Shown piece after piece: positions 12,860 through 25,400 of a stretch of 64,000 bases of DNA. Made by a program: the position numbers and the translations under genes. This DNA is from Erythrophleum ivorense (Eukaryota > Streptophyta > Magnoliopsida > Fabales > Fabaceae): the NCBI GenBank assembly GCA_026724425.1, contig JAIUCV010000001.1:754001-818000 (forward strand), written 5' to 3'. Numbering within the stretch: the first letter of the stretch is position 1; each line of letters starts with the position of its first letter. The notes under the pieces are model-generated. The model made no database searches and was not told where the DNA came from. It worked only from the letters and a program-made list of their open reading frames with translations.

Positions 12860-13530
12860 ATATAAATTGTTGACAAATAACTCATGCTTTGGCCAACTAT
12901 AAAAATTGGTATTTAATTTGTTATATTGGGGGGGTGTTCAACACTTTTTTTTCACTGCTCTTTTTTGGTTTGTAAACTTAAAATAGGGTTTTTTTAATTC
13001 TTGTTTTTAAAATAAAGCAGATGATAAAATTTGTTCGGTGTGATTGTGTTTTGATCATTTTTTAAAATTTATTTTCCCGTGTTCTTTTTTTCCTTATAAA
13101 ATAGTATTATGATAATATCATTTTATATAAAATTATATAAAGCTTGACTTATTATTTACATACTTTTTTATATTATTAAATCGGTGTTATGTATATTTTA
13201 GTATTATAATTTATTAATTGAAGCGAGCAGTTCAAGTTACAGCTGTAAAATTTTAAATCGAGAGGGGAATGGTAATTTCTTTGAGTTAATTCTATAAATG
13301 TTTTTTGAATTTTGTTAAAATTATGTAGGTTTTTTTTAATTTATCAAATACGTTTAGATCTTTCATGAAAAGAATATTTGTATTTTAGTTCAATTTTAAA
13401 TGTGTTGGTTAAAATATTTTTTATTAGTTACTTTTACATGTTTTTATGGTGGTGTTAGAGAAGTTTAATATTTGTAAAATTTAGAAGAGATTTGAATAAT
13501 TTATTAGTAGGGAATGAATTGAATTTTAGC

Positions 13531-13576
<46 letters not shown>

Positions 13577-15590
13577 TATCTTATAATTATGGAATGTTAA
13601 GTTTTATGCTAATTAGTAGAGGTTAATAATCTTTGTACTTGATTGAAATATGTACACTTTTTCACTAAAATGTAAAATAAATACAAGGGTTTGGTGTGAT
13701 CTAAATATTTTTTGGGAAATTGATCAAATGCAATGTTGGGATTGTTAGCATGAAAGTTAGAGCAGGCTTATAGTAATTAGACCACTATAAATATTAAGGT
13801 TATTTAAGAAAAAAACAACTTGATTTGTAACAATTTGATTATTGTTTTATATTTAATTTTCATAAAATTAGAAGTTACAATCTAAACACAGCATAAATTA
13901 AAATATTAAAAAACATAAATGAAAATATAAATTTAGAAGGAGAATATGATGATAAAAGTCTTGGCCAGGTTGTGTAAATTGCACTAGAAATAGCACAATA
14001 TGATAATCAAAATACATATTAGACCACAATATTCATGACATCAGTGATTATTTATGTCTCTCTTATTTGAGTCCCCCCCCCCCCCCTTCTCTTCTCTAGA
14101 CTTTATTATGAAGATTTATAGGACACTACTATTGTAGAAAAAATTGTGCCAAATAAACATTTTTTTTAAATTATTGAAAAAAACTGTCTACACTTTTTTT
14201 TTAATTTTTTGTTCTTTAAAACAATTTAAAAATTATTTTACAAAACTATTTTAGAAAAGGTAAAACAAAAACAGGAATGAACTGTTTTGAGTTTTTGAAA
14301 AAGAAAGACAAAATTAATTTTTTAGTCCCAAAAATGTAGGGTAAAAATTATCAATTCATAGTAAATATTTGTTGTGCTAATTTTATTATATAATTATCAA
14401 AATTTTTAATATAATCCTATATGTAAACTTCAATAATTAAATTAACAAAAATTTATTACATAATCCTTATAATTCACTAAAGTAGATTATATATTGCTTA
14501 CATAATGTTATATTATCTAATCTTATAGCTCTAACTCTTAAACGGTGTTTTTTTTCTTTTTTTTTTTTCATATTTTTTTCGCTAGTTCATTATTGTGTAA
14601 CCACCCCTTCTTCAAGCTAAAAATAAAAATTGATGAAGTTCTTAACTAAAAACCTAAGATTTGACTAGTGTATGTGTAATAATATATCATTAATTTTTAT
14701 TAATTTAATTAGTGAACCTTATAATAATATGAAGAAATTTAACAATTGCACGGAAAAAAAATTGACACATTAAAAATATTGATAATAACCTTAAAACTTT
14801 TAAAATGGAAAAAAAATTCACAAAAATAAAAATTAAAAAAATTAAGACAAAATCATGATTCAAGAATTTGGATTCTCTCATTTTTAGGTGTTAATATGAT
14901 GTTATTATGTTGAAGAAAGATAGATTATTTGAACCTTATATACTCTTTCTATCTCTTTTTCTTTTAGTGTTAAATCCTGTAATTTATATCTATCTCTTTC
15001 TAATGTGATAGTATTAACCTCAAAAAAAAAAAAAGAGGGGATCCATTTGAATTTAAATTTGCTCATTTTTTTGATGCCAACATAATATTATAGAGAAATA
15101 GACTAAGGGATATGAGTCATATATATTTTCAATATTAAGACTTGTTTGGTGCATAGAATAAAATAAAAAATAGAATAAAAAAATGATTTTAAGGATAAAT
15201 AATAAGTCTCATGTCCTTATTTAAAAAAAATAAAAGATATAAAATTATTAAATAATTATTATAAAAAGTATAATATACTTTGCACACAATTTTAGAAAAG
15301 AATTTCCTTTCCCTTTGGCACCCTAAATGGGCCATAGAAGAATGGGAATGTATGAAATTTGCACACAATTGAATCTATCTCTCTAACATGATATGATACG
15401 GTGTTTATCTCAAATATAAATGATTTGGATTTTTTTTAATTTTAATATTTTTAATTTTAAATAAAATAAAACATAAAATAAAAATAATCTTTCAATTATA
15501 AATTTTAAAAAATTAATAATTTAGGTTAAAAAATGAAAAATAAAAAAACTTAAAACTTAAATCATCTAAATCAATTCTAAATTATTGTTG
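12860..15590. other. Intergenic AT-rich DNA with repeats
   Basis: No coding sequence is recognisable. The stretch contains an (AT)n run at 13536-13573 and a poly-C run near 14073-14087. An AT-rich unit near 15137-15340 begins with CTTGTTTGG-like sequence and ends in CACCCTAAATGGGCC, as many degenerate Tourist-type MITEs do. Confidence 0.5.
13536..13573. repeat. (TA)n microsatellite
   Basis: Nineteen TA units without interruption. Confidence 0.95.
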
Positions 15591-15593
15591 TTA

Positions 15594-16040
15594 AATTCTT
15601 AGGTTGATTTATTAAATTTATTAAGTTTAAGTTTTTAATTAAAAAAATTATTTCAATTTATTTGTAAATTTGAATTCAGTATAAATTTAATTTAATTTAT
15701 TTTTGACTTAAATAAATTTAGTTAATTTAGTATTTTTTGAACCAAATTTGAAAAATTATCATATAACTAAATTAAATTGAATTTAAAAATAATAAAAAAT
15801 TTTAAATCTAATTTAATCCAACAAAAAAGGACACAAAAATAATATTTATATATAAATTTGATTAAAATTTTTATATTAAAAAATTTGAATTATGAAATTT
15901 AAATAATTTTTTTTAAATTAATATAATTTAAATTATATTTAAATAAATCATTTTTTATATATTATATTTTATACGTAATTATTAATAAATATAAATTTTT
16001 ATGAATTTACGACGAAAGTTTACTTTGCCTTGATAAATTT
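15594..16040. mobile_element. Diverged relative of the 3.8-kb Mutator-like MITE
   Basis: The order of recognisable blocks (ACTTAAATAAATT, TTGAATTTAAAAA, AGTATAATTTAAATTATAT-like, TATATTATATTTTATA, ATAAATATAAA) follows that of 3788-4289. I could not find a convincing target duplication, so the ends are approximate. It lies immediately upstream of the PPR gene. Confidence 0.5.
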
Positions 16041-16272
16041 ATGTGAACTCGTAACAGCGTTGTTCTACTCCATCCCCCTTCCAAAGATGATCGTAGCCTC
16101 TGATGTGATGTGTGGAGAAACCGGACTGGTATCGTGGCGAAAAAATTGAGCAGGGCCAAATTCAACTCATCCTGCTGCCGAGAAAAACTGAAGGGGGAAA
16201 GGTGAAATTGTTAAACACGCATTAAGCGACATTGTTTCATCCGCAGGCTTCATTCCCTGTCTTACATCGTCG

Positions 16273-16377
16273 ATGCCACCGAATGCTCCTCCATTCTCGC
16301 CTCACTCTGCGTTGCCTCAATCCTTCCTTCAAACAGCTTCCTTCTTCCTTCTCTTCCTTCCCACTCATTCTCTTTAA
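16273..16377 (+). other. Overlapping upstream ORF at the PPR start
   Basis: An ATG at 16273, ten bases upstream of the PPR start codon and in another frame, opens a 34-aa frame that ends inside the PPR coding region. If the transcript starts upstream of it, this ATG would compete with the main start. It may simply be chance. Confidence 0.35.
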
Positions 16378-19300
16378 CCATCAATTCTCTGCCATAACTT
16401 CTCTAAAAGACCCGTCTGTATCGTCTTTAAGCAAACAAAATCACAAGACCCAATTAGATTTGTCCTCTATTGATTTTCGCGGTATCGCTCAGTCTGTATT
16501 ATCGAAGTCTTCCTTTTCGGAGAATAAAGTCAAGGACTATGCAACCGCTTCTCTAAAAGACCTTCTTTTGGAGGTATCCGATGTAATCCCTGATATCACT
16601 CGTCGATTCTGGAGGGTTTCTGTGTTGCAACCCGAAAATTTACTGGAAATATTACTGGGTCTTCAATCTGAGTCTGTCAAAGATGGACTTCGGGTTGACA
16701 AGGTCAGATGTTTGTGGGAAATTTTCAAAAGGGCTAATGAGCAGAATAGGGTTTTCAAGGAACTTTCTCTGTCGTATGAAGTCATGGCTTCCATGCTTGT
16801 TCAAGTCAGATTACTTAGAGAAGCTGAGCACTTGCTCTCTACATTGGAGGGTCGTGGAGTTTCATTGGATTGTCATGAGGTTTTCAATAACTTAGTTGAA
16901 GGGTATGTTGGTATGAAAGAATTAGGAAGAGCCATTTCAATGTACGACTGTATGAGGAATCGAGGTATAATTCTTTCAAGGTCCTGCTATTGTGTTTTTC
17001 TTGATGTTTTGGTGCTAATGAAGAGAATAAAACTTGCATTTCGAATTTCGCTGGATTTGGTGGATTTGGGTCTACCATTGAGTGTTGCTGAGATGAATAT
17101 ATTGGAAAATGTCACGAGATTACTTTGCAGCAATGGAAATACTCTCGAAGCTAGAACTCTGGTCAGGAAGGTCTTACCTTATAATTCTGAGATTAGTAGC
17201 TTAGTTCTTGATGAAATTGCTATTGGTTATTGTGAGAAGAGGGACTTGGAAGATTTGCTTAATTTCTTCATTGAAGTAAAACGTGCCCCGACCGTAATGG
17301 CTGCCAATAGAGTTATAAATTCTATATGCATCTGCTATGGTGTAGAAAGGGCAGGAATGTTTATGCTAGAACTACAAAATATAGGTTTCAATCCTGATGA
17401 AGTAACCTATGGGATTTTAATTGGTTGGAATTGTCGTGAAGGGAAGTTGAAAAATGCATTGGGTTATCTGTCAGTTATGCTGTCAAAAAGCATTTCACCG
17501 CTAATATATACTTATAATGCCCTTATAAGTGGACTGTTTAAGATAGGTATGTTGAAGTGTGCCCGTGACATTCTTGATGAGATGATGGATCAGGGAACAA
17601 TACCTGATATGTCAACTTATAGAGTTCTTCTAGCAGGGTATTGTAAGGCTAGACAATTTGATGAAACGAAAATATTGATCTGTGAGATGGAGAGTCGTGG
17701 CTTAATTAAGCTTTCTTCGATGGAGGATCCACTTTCCAAGGCATTTCTGATTTTGGGGCTGAATCCATTGACTGTGAGGTTGAAACGAGACAATGATGTG
17801 GGACTTTCAAAAACAGAGTTCTTTGACGATATTGGAAATGGACTTTATTTAGATGCAGACCTTGATGAGTATGAGAACCACATTAATGGGGTTCTTGAAG
17901 ATTCCACTGTGCCTAATTTCAATTCATGTATCAGGAAGGAATGCATCAACAATAACCTAAAAAGTGCACTGATTTTGGTAGAAGAAATGCTTAGGTGGGG
18001 GCAAGAATTGCTGTTGCCTGACTTTTCAGAGCTAGTGAGACGACTTTGCTCATCTAGGTTACAAATCAAGTCGATGACCAACCTTTTGGAGAAAATGCCA
18101 CAGTTGGTCCATAAACTAGATCAGGAAACGCTCAATTTGGTTGTTCAGGCATACAGCAAGAAGGGCTTACTGAGCAATGCAAAATTTATGCTGGAGGAAA
18201 TGCTTCAAAGTCAATTTTGTGTTAAAAATGAGACATATACTGCCCTATTAATGAGTTTTTGTAAGAAAGGGAACATGAGGGACTTTCATAATTACTGGGA
18301 TGTTGCTCAAAGAGATAACTGGTTACCAGGGTTGGAAGGTTTTAAAGATCTTCTCATTTATATCTGCCATCAAAAAATGCTTGGGGAAGCACTGCAGTTT
18401 CTTGAAATCATGCTGCTATCTTACCCTTATCAAAGGTTAGATATATGTCACGTGTTCCTTGAAGTAGTTTCTACTACAGGTTTTGCAGGCATTGCCCTTG
18501 AGCTTTTAGAACAGCTACAGCTTTGTTTTGTCTTGGATCATGCTAGTTATAATCATCTTATAAGAGGTTTGTGTAGTGAGGGAAAGTTTTCTGTAGCCAT
18601 TGCAGTATTAAATGACATGCTGGATAAAAATTTGGCGCCCTGTTTGGATGTTTCTGTCTTGTTAATCAATCAGCTTTGTAAGGCTGATTTATATGACAAA
18701 GCTATTGCATTAAGAGATATTATTTTGAAAGAGCCTTCTGCATTTTCTTCTTCTGCTCTTTGTGCATTGATACGTGGGTTTTGTAATGCTGGGAACATTG
18801 AGAAAGCAGACACTCTATTTCAGGATATGCTGTTGAAAGGACTAATTATGGATGCTGAAGTGTGCAACATGCTTATTCAAGGGCACTGCAAAGCTAGTGA
18901 TTTGAGGAAAGTTGGGGAACTACTTGGGGTTGCTATAAGAAAAAATTTGGAATTTTCCATCTCAAGTTATCGGAGTTTGGTGCGAATGATGTGTATGACA
19001 GGTAGAGTCCTTGTTGCTCTAAGCTTGAAAAACTTTATGCATGTGCAAGGTACATTTGATGGCCATATAATATATAACATTCTTATATTCTATCTTCTGT
19101 CATCTGGAAACAGTTTTCTTGTTAATAAGATACTAGATGAAATGGAAGAAAAGAAAGTTTTACTCAATGAAGTCACTTATAACTTTCTTGTCTACGGATT
19201 CTTGCAATGTAATGATTTGTGTAGATCTGTGCATTTTTTGACTACTATGATTGTGAAGGAACTTAAACCTGCCAACCGCAACGTGAGGATGGTGATAAGC

Positions 19301-20026
19301 AGCCTGTGTAATGTTGGGGAACTGCTAAAAGCCCTGGAGTTTAGTCAAGAAATGGAATTAAGAGGATGGATTCATGGTTCAGTCATTCAAAATGCAATAA
19401 CTGAAGGCCTTCTTTCTCACGGTAAGATACAGGAAGCAGAAAATTTTGTGGACAGGATGGTAGAGAGATTTTTAACCCCTGATAATATCAATTATGATAA
19501 TCTGGTTAAGCAATTTTGCCAGTATGGAAGATTGGGCAAGGCAGTCCATCTTATGAACATTATGCTGAAGAAACATCAGGTTCCAATTTCCTCCAGTTAT
19601 GATTCTGTAATTTATGGATTCTGTGCACAAAATAAATTGGACATAGCTTTGGATTTTTATTCTGAGATGTCAATTCGGAGTCTCAAACCAAAAATCAACA
19701 CGCTGGAAATGCTTGTCCATAGCTTCTGCCAAGATGGAAGAACAGAACAAGCAGAACAGTTCCTAATGGACATGATTCAAAGTGGTGAAACTCCAACAAG
19801 AAAAATGTATTGCTCTGTAATCAACAGTTACCGTATGGAAAAGAATCTTAGGAAGGCATCAGAGCTGATGCAAGCCATGCAGCAAATTGGCTATGAGCCT
19901 GACTTTGAGACTCACTGGTCTCTGATAAGCAACTTAAGCAATGACAAAGAAAAGGACAATGATAATAGGAGCAAGAGATTTTTGTCAAGGCTTCTTTCTG
20001 AAAGTGGCTTTGCTCTAAAGAAATGA
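16283..20026 (+). CDS. P-class pentatricopeptide repeat (PPR) protein, probably mitochondrial (At5g15280-like)
   Basis: A single uninterrupted exon encodes 1247 aa. The first in-frame ATG after an upstream stop (16223-16225) is at 16283. The N-terminus (MLLHSRLTLRCLNPSF) is rich in Arg, Ser and Leu with few acidic residues, which fits an organelle-targeting presequence. From about residue 150 to the end the protein is a chain of degenerate 35-residue PPR helical repeats. Typical starts are TYNALISGLFKIG, SYNHLIRGLCSEGK, NYDNLVKQFCQYGRLG and SYDSVIYGFCAQNKLD. No E, E+ or DYW extension follows, so it is P-class, the type that binds organellar RNA for stability, splicing or translation rather than editing catalysis. 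The length is close to what I recall for Arabidopsis At5g15280. Its RNA target cannot be deduced. Lack of introns is normal for this family. Confidence 0.92.
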   Translation: MLLHSRLTLRCLNPSFKQLPSSFSSFPLILFNHQFSAITSLKDPSVSSLSKQNHKTQLDLSSIDFRGIAQSVLSKSSFSENKVKDYATASLKDLLLEVSDVIPDITRRFWRVSVLQPENLLEILLGLQSESVKDGLRVDKVRCLWEIFKRANEQNRVFKELSLSYEVMASMLVQVRLLREAEHLLSTLEGRGVSLDCHEVFNNLVEGYVGMKELGRAISMYDCMRNRGIILSRSCYCVFLDVLVLMKRIKLAFRISLDLVDLGLPLSVAEMNILENVTRLLCSNGNTLEARTLVRKVLPYNSEISSLVLDEIAIGYCEKRDLEDLLNFFIEVKRAPTVMAANRVINSICICYGVERAGMFMLELQNIGFNPDEVTYGILIGWNCREGKLKNALGYLSVMLSKSISPLIYTYNALISGLFKIGMLKCARDILDEMMDQGTIPDMSTYRVLLAGYCKARQFDETKILICEMESRGLIKLSSMEDPLSKAFLILGLNPLTVRLKRDNDVGLSKTEFFDDIGNGLYLDADLDEYENHINGVLEDSTVPNFNSCIRKECINNNLKSALILVEEMLRWGQELLLPDFSELVRRLCSSRLQIKSMTNLLEKMPQLVHKLDQETLNLVVQAYSKKGLLSNAKFMLEEMLQSQFCVKNETYTALLMSFCKKGNMRDFHNYWDVAQRDNWLPGLEGFKDLLIYICHQKMLGEALQFLEIMLLSYPYQRLDICHVFLEVVSTTGFAGIALELLEQLQLCFVLDHASYNHLIRGLCSEGKFSVAIAVLNDMLDKNLAPCLDVSVLLINQLCKADLYDKAIALRDIILKEPSAFSSSALCALIRGFCNAGNIEKADTLFQDMLLKGLIMDAEVCNMLIQGHCKASDLRKVGELLGVAIRKNLEFSISSYRSLVRMMCMTGRVLVALSLKNFMHVQGTFDGHIIYNILIFYLLSSGNSFLVNKILDEMEEKKVLLNEVTYNFLVYGFLQCNDLCRSVHFLTTMIVKELKPANRNVRMVISSLCNVGELLKALEFSQEMELRGWIHGSVIQNAITEGLLSHGKIQEAENFVDRMVERFLTPDNINYDNLVKQFCQYGRLGKAVHLMNIMLKKHQVPISSSYDSVIYGFCAQNKLDIALDFYSEMSIRSLKPKINTLEMLVHSFCQDGRTEQAEQFLMDMIQSGETPTRKMYCSVINSYRMEKNLRKASELMQAMQQIGYEPDFETHWSLISNLSNDKEKDNDNRSKRFLSRLLSESGFALKK

Positions 20027-22860
20027 TTTAAATCCTAGGCTGGAGTGATCTCAGTTTGATTGTATTTGTCACTATTATTTAGCAACACTCTTATGTGAGA
20101 GCAAGATGTATTTCTGCTCAATACATGTATATCTTGAGTCTACATTACATATATATGTAGTTCTGTACTAATATTTTGGCAGCTTAATTCAGAGTTTCTC
20201 TTAATGATAGGTTTTAACTTCTACTTCGTATTTATGTTATTCTGTCTTTATGGCTTATATCTTTCACCTCGTTTAGTTTCACCGCCCGATAACTGGTGGC
20301 ATGAAGTGAAGAGTGAACTTCAGATATTTGCTATAAGACATAACAGAATTCTGTGGGATAACGGGGTAAATCGGCCCTGCCAACTGAAAGCAGTGTCAGA
20401 CTTGGTCATACTTTTTTGACAAAAATTTCAATTTGGTTTTGTAAAGACGACACTGAGCCAAGTCCAAATTTTTTTTGTTTTGGTTCGAGTGGGTACATGA
20501 AAGTCCATTTTGTTCCATTTACACCTCTTCAAAAGTATTAAAATAATATCATATAATTTGTTGAAGATCAAATATTCTTGAGTTAAAACAAAGTCAAACT
20601 TTCAAATATTAAAGTGTTAAAAAAAATATTTGAGGAACAAAATAGAATTTGAGTATATTGTTTTTATTTATACTTTTGGTTCATAGCAGCTATTGATAAT
20701 GTGTTTGGATTAGCATTTTCTTTTCCCAAAATGCGGTTTGGCCAAAATAATTATTTATTGCTTTTACATTTTGTAGGTTGCAAACGTGATTTTACACCTC
20801 CTCCAACACTAAACCAAATATGCACTGAATAGAGTACTCCTTGTTTTTTCAAGGCAAATTTTAACTATCGAGGAAGTGGATTTTCATTTTCATTGCATCA
20901 ACACATGCAAGTAATGTAGACAGAAGAAACCTGCAACCTCCTTATTTATTAATTTGGCAGCACATCAAGTACATTTTTTTACGATGTTAGTATTATATTC
21001 TTCAATAGAAGCATAACGTCAAAAGTGTGATACTAAACTTTAAAAATGTCACGTATTATATTTTCATTATAAAATTTAATAAAAATATTTAAATAAACTT
21101 TGCTTAAGTCTTCTTACTTAAGATTTAGATTTTCTTTTTTTTTTTTTTGAAAGCCCATACCCTGGTGACACTACAACTTTGCAAGGAGCATGTTGGGCCA
21201 ATCCATTGGACCTCTGGCCTCAGATGCCTTTGTAATAATGGGTCATGTCTTACAAAACTACATTGTTAAAAACATGGAGGCTTCAGATTAAGGCTGATTA
21301 CAGGCTGATTCCGACATTTAATTTTTGTTAATTTTAAATCAGCTAGAGCCAAATTCAACAAAATTTATAGTAAAATTATTTAAACCTCAGATTAAACAAG
21401 AACCTATAATTTGGCAAAACAAAATATTTTTTAATATCAAAATATTTAGTCAGTTCATGCATTTCTTCAAAGCTAAATTCTTCGGAGAGCAGATTAATTA
21501 CTACGGAAAACATATATAGCAAAATAAAAAACATATATTAAGGTGGCGATTTGTGAATCAGCACAACTACATGTATGCTATTATATAATATTAAATAAAA
21601 ATGTTAAATTTTCAATATATCTTAAAAATTGTTAAATATTAAAAATTGCATCCAAAGCCATGATTGTCTATATAAATGCAATCACTCCAGTAAGTTATTT
21701 GATATAGTAACCTTATGGGAATATATACTTTACATAATCAGGAATTTGTTTAAGGATTCTGCCCAAAAGTCCTGATACATTAGACTGCATAGAGCCATCT
21801 TGATAGTGACTGAGTTACACTTACTTATAATTGACGCGTATTTGAACTTCTTTATAAAAAAAAATTTGTTTTCACTATTAAAATCAAATTTGGCATTCTC
21901 AAGAGTTAGGAGGCTCATAGATTGACTCAAGACAAACCAGCCAATTAAGATTGTCCACATTCTTCAGATCCTTGCTTATCGAAAAGGATAGCTGGCCACA
22001 ACTCTTGCACATATATATACATATATATACTCTCACCACGTCTTCAATTATTTTTAGACCAATCTGTTCATGACACGATCTTCAAATAATACGTAAAATA
22101 ATTTATAAAGTTGGTTAGTTTCCCACTAGCAATTCTATACATTATCCTTTCTTCGAGACGTAAGATTCTCATTTATATTCATCATGTGATACACGTTTTT
22201 TCACCAAAATAAAATAAAAATTTTTTTAACCCATTTTGTGAAAAATATATTAGCAAGATATAGCTTTGAGGCGAATACATTATCCTTAAAGTGATCATTG
22301 TCTCATTAATTACTGCAGAGTTAAAGACAAATCACTCTTAAGGATTATTTAAAGTACTATAGAGAATTACACATAAGCAATTGTGTAATTCCCCCATCAA
22401 GAATAATTTTAAAGACATACAAAAAAATATGTGTATTGAGACATCTATTTCTTTAATATGTGTGCAAAACCTATTTTATAAAAGATTCTGATTCAACTTG
22501 ACTCTTGGACCAAGAGACATGTTCTTCCAGACATTTAAATCATTAATTTAGTCGAACTTTTTAAATGAAATTATGATACCACAGTCATACTTTTCCATTC
22601 TTTTCTTTGATAGTTTGATTTTTGTTGTTACTTCTAAATTAGTGTTTTTGTTATATTAATTATCTTATTTGATTCAGGAATCTTATTATTTTGTTATAGT
22701 TGATGAACATGATATATGAAGTGGGCGACGTTATCTCCTTTTTTGAGATTGAGTTTTTTCAATTGATGAATCTCTTGGAGAGTATGTAAAATAATTTGAT
22801 ATTATCGTACACACAAATTTAAGGTAATCCAACAATAAAAAATTCAACCTTCCCTGCATG
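20027..22860. other. PPR 3' region and intergenic DNA
   Basis: The first few hundred bases after the stop are probably the PPR 3'UTR. Beyond that the DNA is AT-rich with short frames of no recognisable content. I see no RNA gene. Confidence 0.5.
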
Positions 22861-22861
22861 C

Positions 22862-23370
22862 ATTGTTATCAAACACGCAAGTTAACTTGTAGATTTGAAC
22901 GAGTTTATGATTTTAGGGTAAGAAACTAGTCAACCGCAATTATATTTGGTGAACTCATGGTAAACTTGTAAAATCTTATGAGTTTATATATCACAACATG
23001 AAAATTAAGTTTTTTTTTTTTCCGATCGAATTTGTTTTGAATCTTAATTCAACTAGCCTCCTCCTTCCTTTGATTCTCCCTAACCTAACCCAGCTTAGAT
23101 GTGAAGAATCTATATATAGATATATATATATATATATATAAACCTCAAAACGCTGCCCATCTTGGTTGAAGTTTGGATCACCCAGCTCCTTCAAGCAATA
23201 CTTTCGCAACAAGTTAGTCAAGCCCTCCGCAATTTGCATTTAATTCCACCTTTTAACAAAGTTGCAGTTTCTACATTTGCCACAAACTCTCCATCAATAC
23301 GTTGAAAACGCCTCCTCCTTCTTTCCATTTTTCCTTGAACTCGTGAGTTTGACAATTTTACTTTCACGAG
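22862..23370. mobile_element. Possible Mutator-like MITE relative
   Basis: The left end (TCAAACACGCAAGTTAA) and the right end read inward (TCAAACTCACGAGTTCAA) are inverted repeats with the same core as the 3.8-kb element. The interior includes GAGTTTATGA and GAACTCATGGTAAACTT blocks of that family plus a short (AT)n run near 23113-23140. No clear target duplication was found. Confidence 0.45.
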
Positions 23371-23657
23371 GTCAAGTTTTTATAATAAAATTTTATGTGA
23401 AATAGGCAGATACTGTCGTATTTTGCATCACTCGTGATGACAATATTCAATCAAAAAATGTATGTGCCCTGTTTTTTTTTTGGGGGCAAAATATTTGCCT
23501 TGTCATCATCGGTCTTTTTTTTTTTTAAATGAAACATATATCTGCGCTCCTTCAAGGGATAAGATTTTATCAATATGAATTAGTTGAATGAAAAAATTGC
23601 ATGTGTATGTTTATTTTCTATTGTTAGAATTGATAATTGATGAATGAATCTTATTTT

Positions 23658-23660
<3 letters not shown>

Positions 23661-23690
<30 letters not shown>
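23661..23690. repeat. (TA)n microsatellite
   Basis: Fifteen TA units directly before the 112-bp tandem array. Confidence 0.95.
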
Positions 23691-23694
<4 letters not shown>

Positions 23695-23702
23695 TAACAA
23701 AG

Positions 23703-24125
23703 AAAGGATAAGCAATATTTAAATTTTGTTCTCTATTTAAGTTTTGAAAATAGTTTTTATTTGTTGCAGAATTAAATTTTATAAGCTATACATTCAAGCC
23801 GTTGCATACAATAGAGAAGATAGGTAATGTTTAAAATCCATTACTTATTTGCATTTTAAGAAGGGTTTTAAAATGTTGTAAAATTAAATTTTATGGGCTA
23901 TGCATTCAAAGTGTTGCATAAAATAGAAAAGATAAATAGCATTAAAAATCCATTATCTATTTGAGTTTTGAAAATGATTTCAAAGTGTTGCAAAGTTAAA
24001 TTTTATAAACCATCTATTTAAATTGTTATTTAAAATAAAAAGAATAGACAATGTTTAAAATTATTTCATATTTAAGTTTTGAAAAACATGTTAAAGCATT
24101 GCATTTAAATTATACTGTTACATAA
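23703..24125. repeat. Tandem array, about 112-bp period, nearly four copies
   Basis: The anchor TTGCA-x-ATTAAATTTTAT recurs at about 23764, 23876 and 23988, and in degraded form at about 24099. Spacings are 112, 112 and 111 bp. Each unit continues with CATTCAAGnnGTTGCATA-like sequence, an ATAGAxAAGATA block and TTTAAAATCCATTA. No protein is encoded. It is probably a local minisatellite or satellite-like array. Confidence 0.8.
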
Positions 24126-25020
24126 AGTATATTCTATTTATAATATTAAAAAATCTCTCCATATTCCCCATTTAAACAACAATTTTGCAATTGTTGCCTT
24201 AAAAAAAAATCTGTTGGCAGAGACCCCAAAAAAAAAATCCATGCAGTGACAACAACAAATCAAACAGTTCAAAGACGTAGGTCTCATAGGATCTTAATAT
24301 CTGTATGTACGTAGTTTAATATAATGAGCTCTTGGGCCACACATCGTCTTAATAAGCATATCTACAAAACAATAATTCCATATCTTGCTAGCTGTAATTT
24401 GGTTGGCATTTCTTGATATTATTTTTATTATTCTTCTTTCATAATTTTTGGGTGTAGGGTTACATAATCAGAAACTATAATTTGGGTAATGCTTTTCAAT
24501 AAAACAAGATGGAAATTAAAAAGAAAATGATTTTCCCTTACATCATCAAGTAATGATAAAGCTTTAATATTATAAAATTTTACCCTTAGAATTGTTTATA
24601 GATAGAATAATAAAGTTAAAAAAATTGAAGGTACTCATCACGTTATTTATATATATACACTCAAAATCTTATTTGTAGAAACAAAATTTAGGTACAATTT
24701 TTATATTGTTAAGCTTTCTAATAAAAATATAATAATTATATAATTTTTATAGTTTAAGATAATATAATTGAGTTTTTTAAACAAAATTTTACATATGGTA
24801 TATTTTTATTAACAATTTTTATAGCAAAAATATGAAAAATGAAATTATATAAGGTTTTTTATATTCTTATTGTCAAGTTTTTAGATAAAATATGATAAAT
24901 ATATTATTTTTTAATAATAATATAATAAATATATGATTTTTATAATTTAATATTTTAAAAAATTATACACCTTATAATTTATTGAAAATTTTGATGATAA
25001 ATATATAAAATAGTGTAACT
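24126..25020. other. Intergenic AT-rich DNA
   Basis: No coding sequence or recognisable element was seen. Confidence 0.5.
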
Positions 25021-25029
25021 AAATCTAGT

Positions 25030-25400
25030 CTTAAAACATATTTATTATGAAATAGTGTCATCTTACGAACCAGGTAATGCCACGTGGCGGGTCGCCAGGC
25101 TTGACCTCGTGTTGGAAAGGGGGAAGCAGGTCCAGTGTGATACGTGAGCGATGATGCGTTGTGTTGTCAATTCAAGAGAGGTTTGGTAGCAACTTGAAAA
25201 TGGACGAATGAGAAATAGCCACGTGGTGAAGTTCGGTATTTTGGGCGTCGGCAACGGCGGCAGTGTCTATTTTTGCTTTTATTGACGTTCATCATCTGTT
25301 GTTGAATCTGAGCCGTTGGATCAAGGAGGTTCCCAAACCTCACTGAAATTCCCAAATATAGATCAACCCTCCCGTCACGCGTGCGAATACTATTCAAATA
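25030..25400. promoter_or_regulatory. Promoter-like GC island without an associated gene
   Basis: This patch is much richer in G+C than the DNA on either side. It carries two CCACGTGG G-box/ABRE-type palindromes, at about 25081-25088 and 25220-25227, and a CGTCACGCGTGCG cluster near 25373-25385. No open frame on either strand within several kilobases looks like a gene. Confidence 0.4.

Noticed and set aside
16232..16282. Upstream extension of the PPR reading frame
   Set aside because: The frame is open from 16226, but the codon at 16232 is TTG. The first ATG in frame is at 16283.
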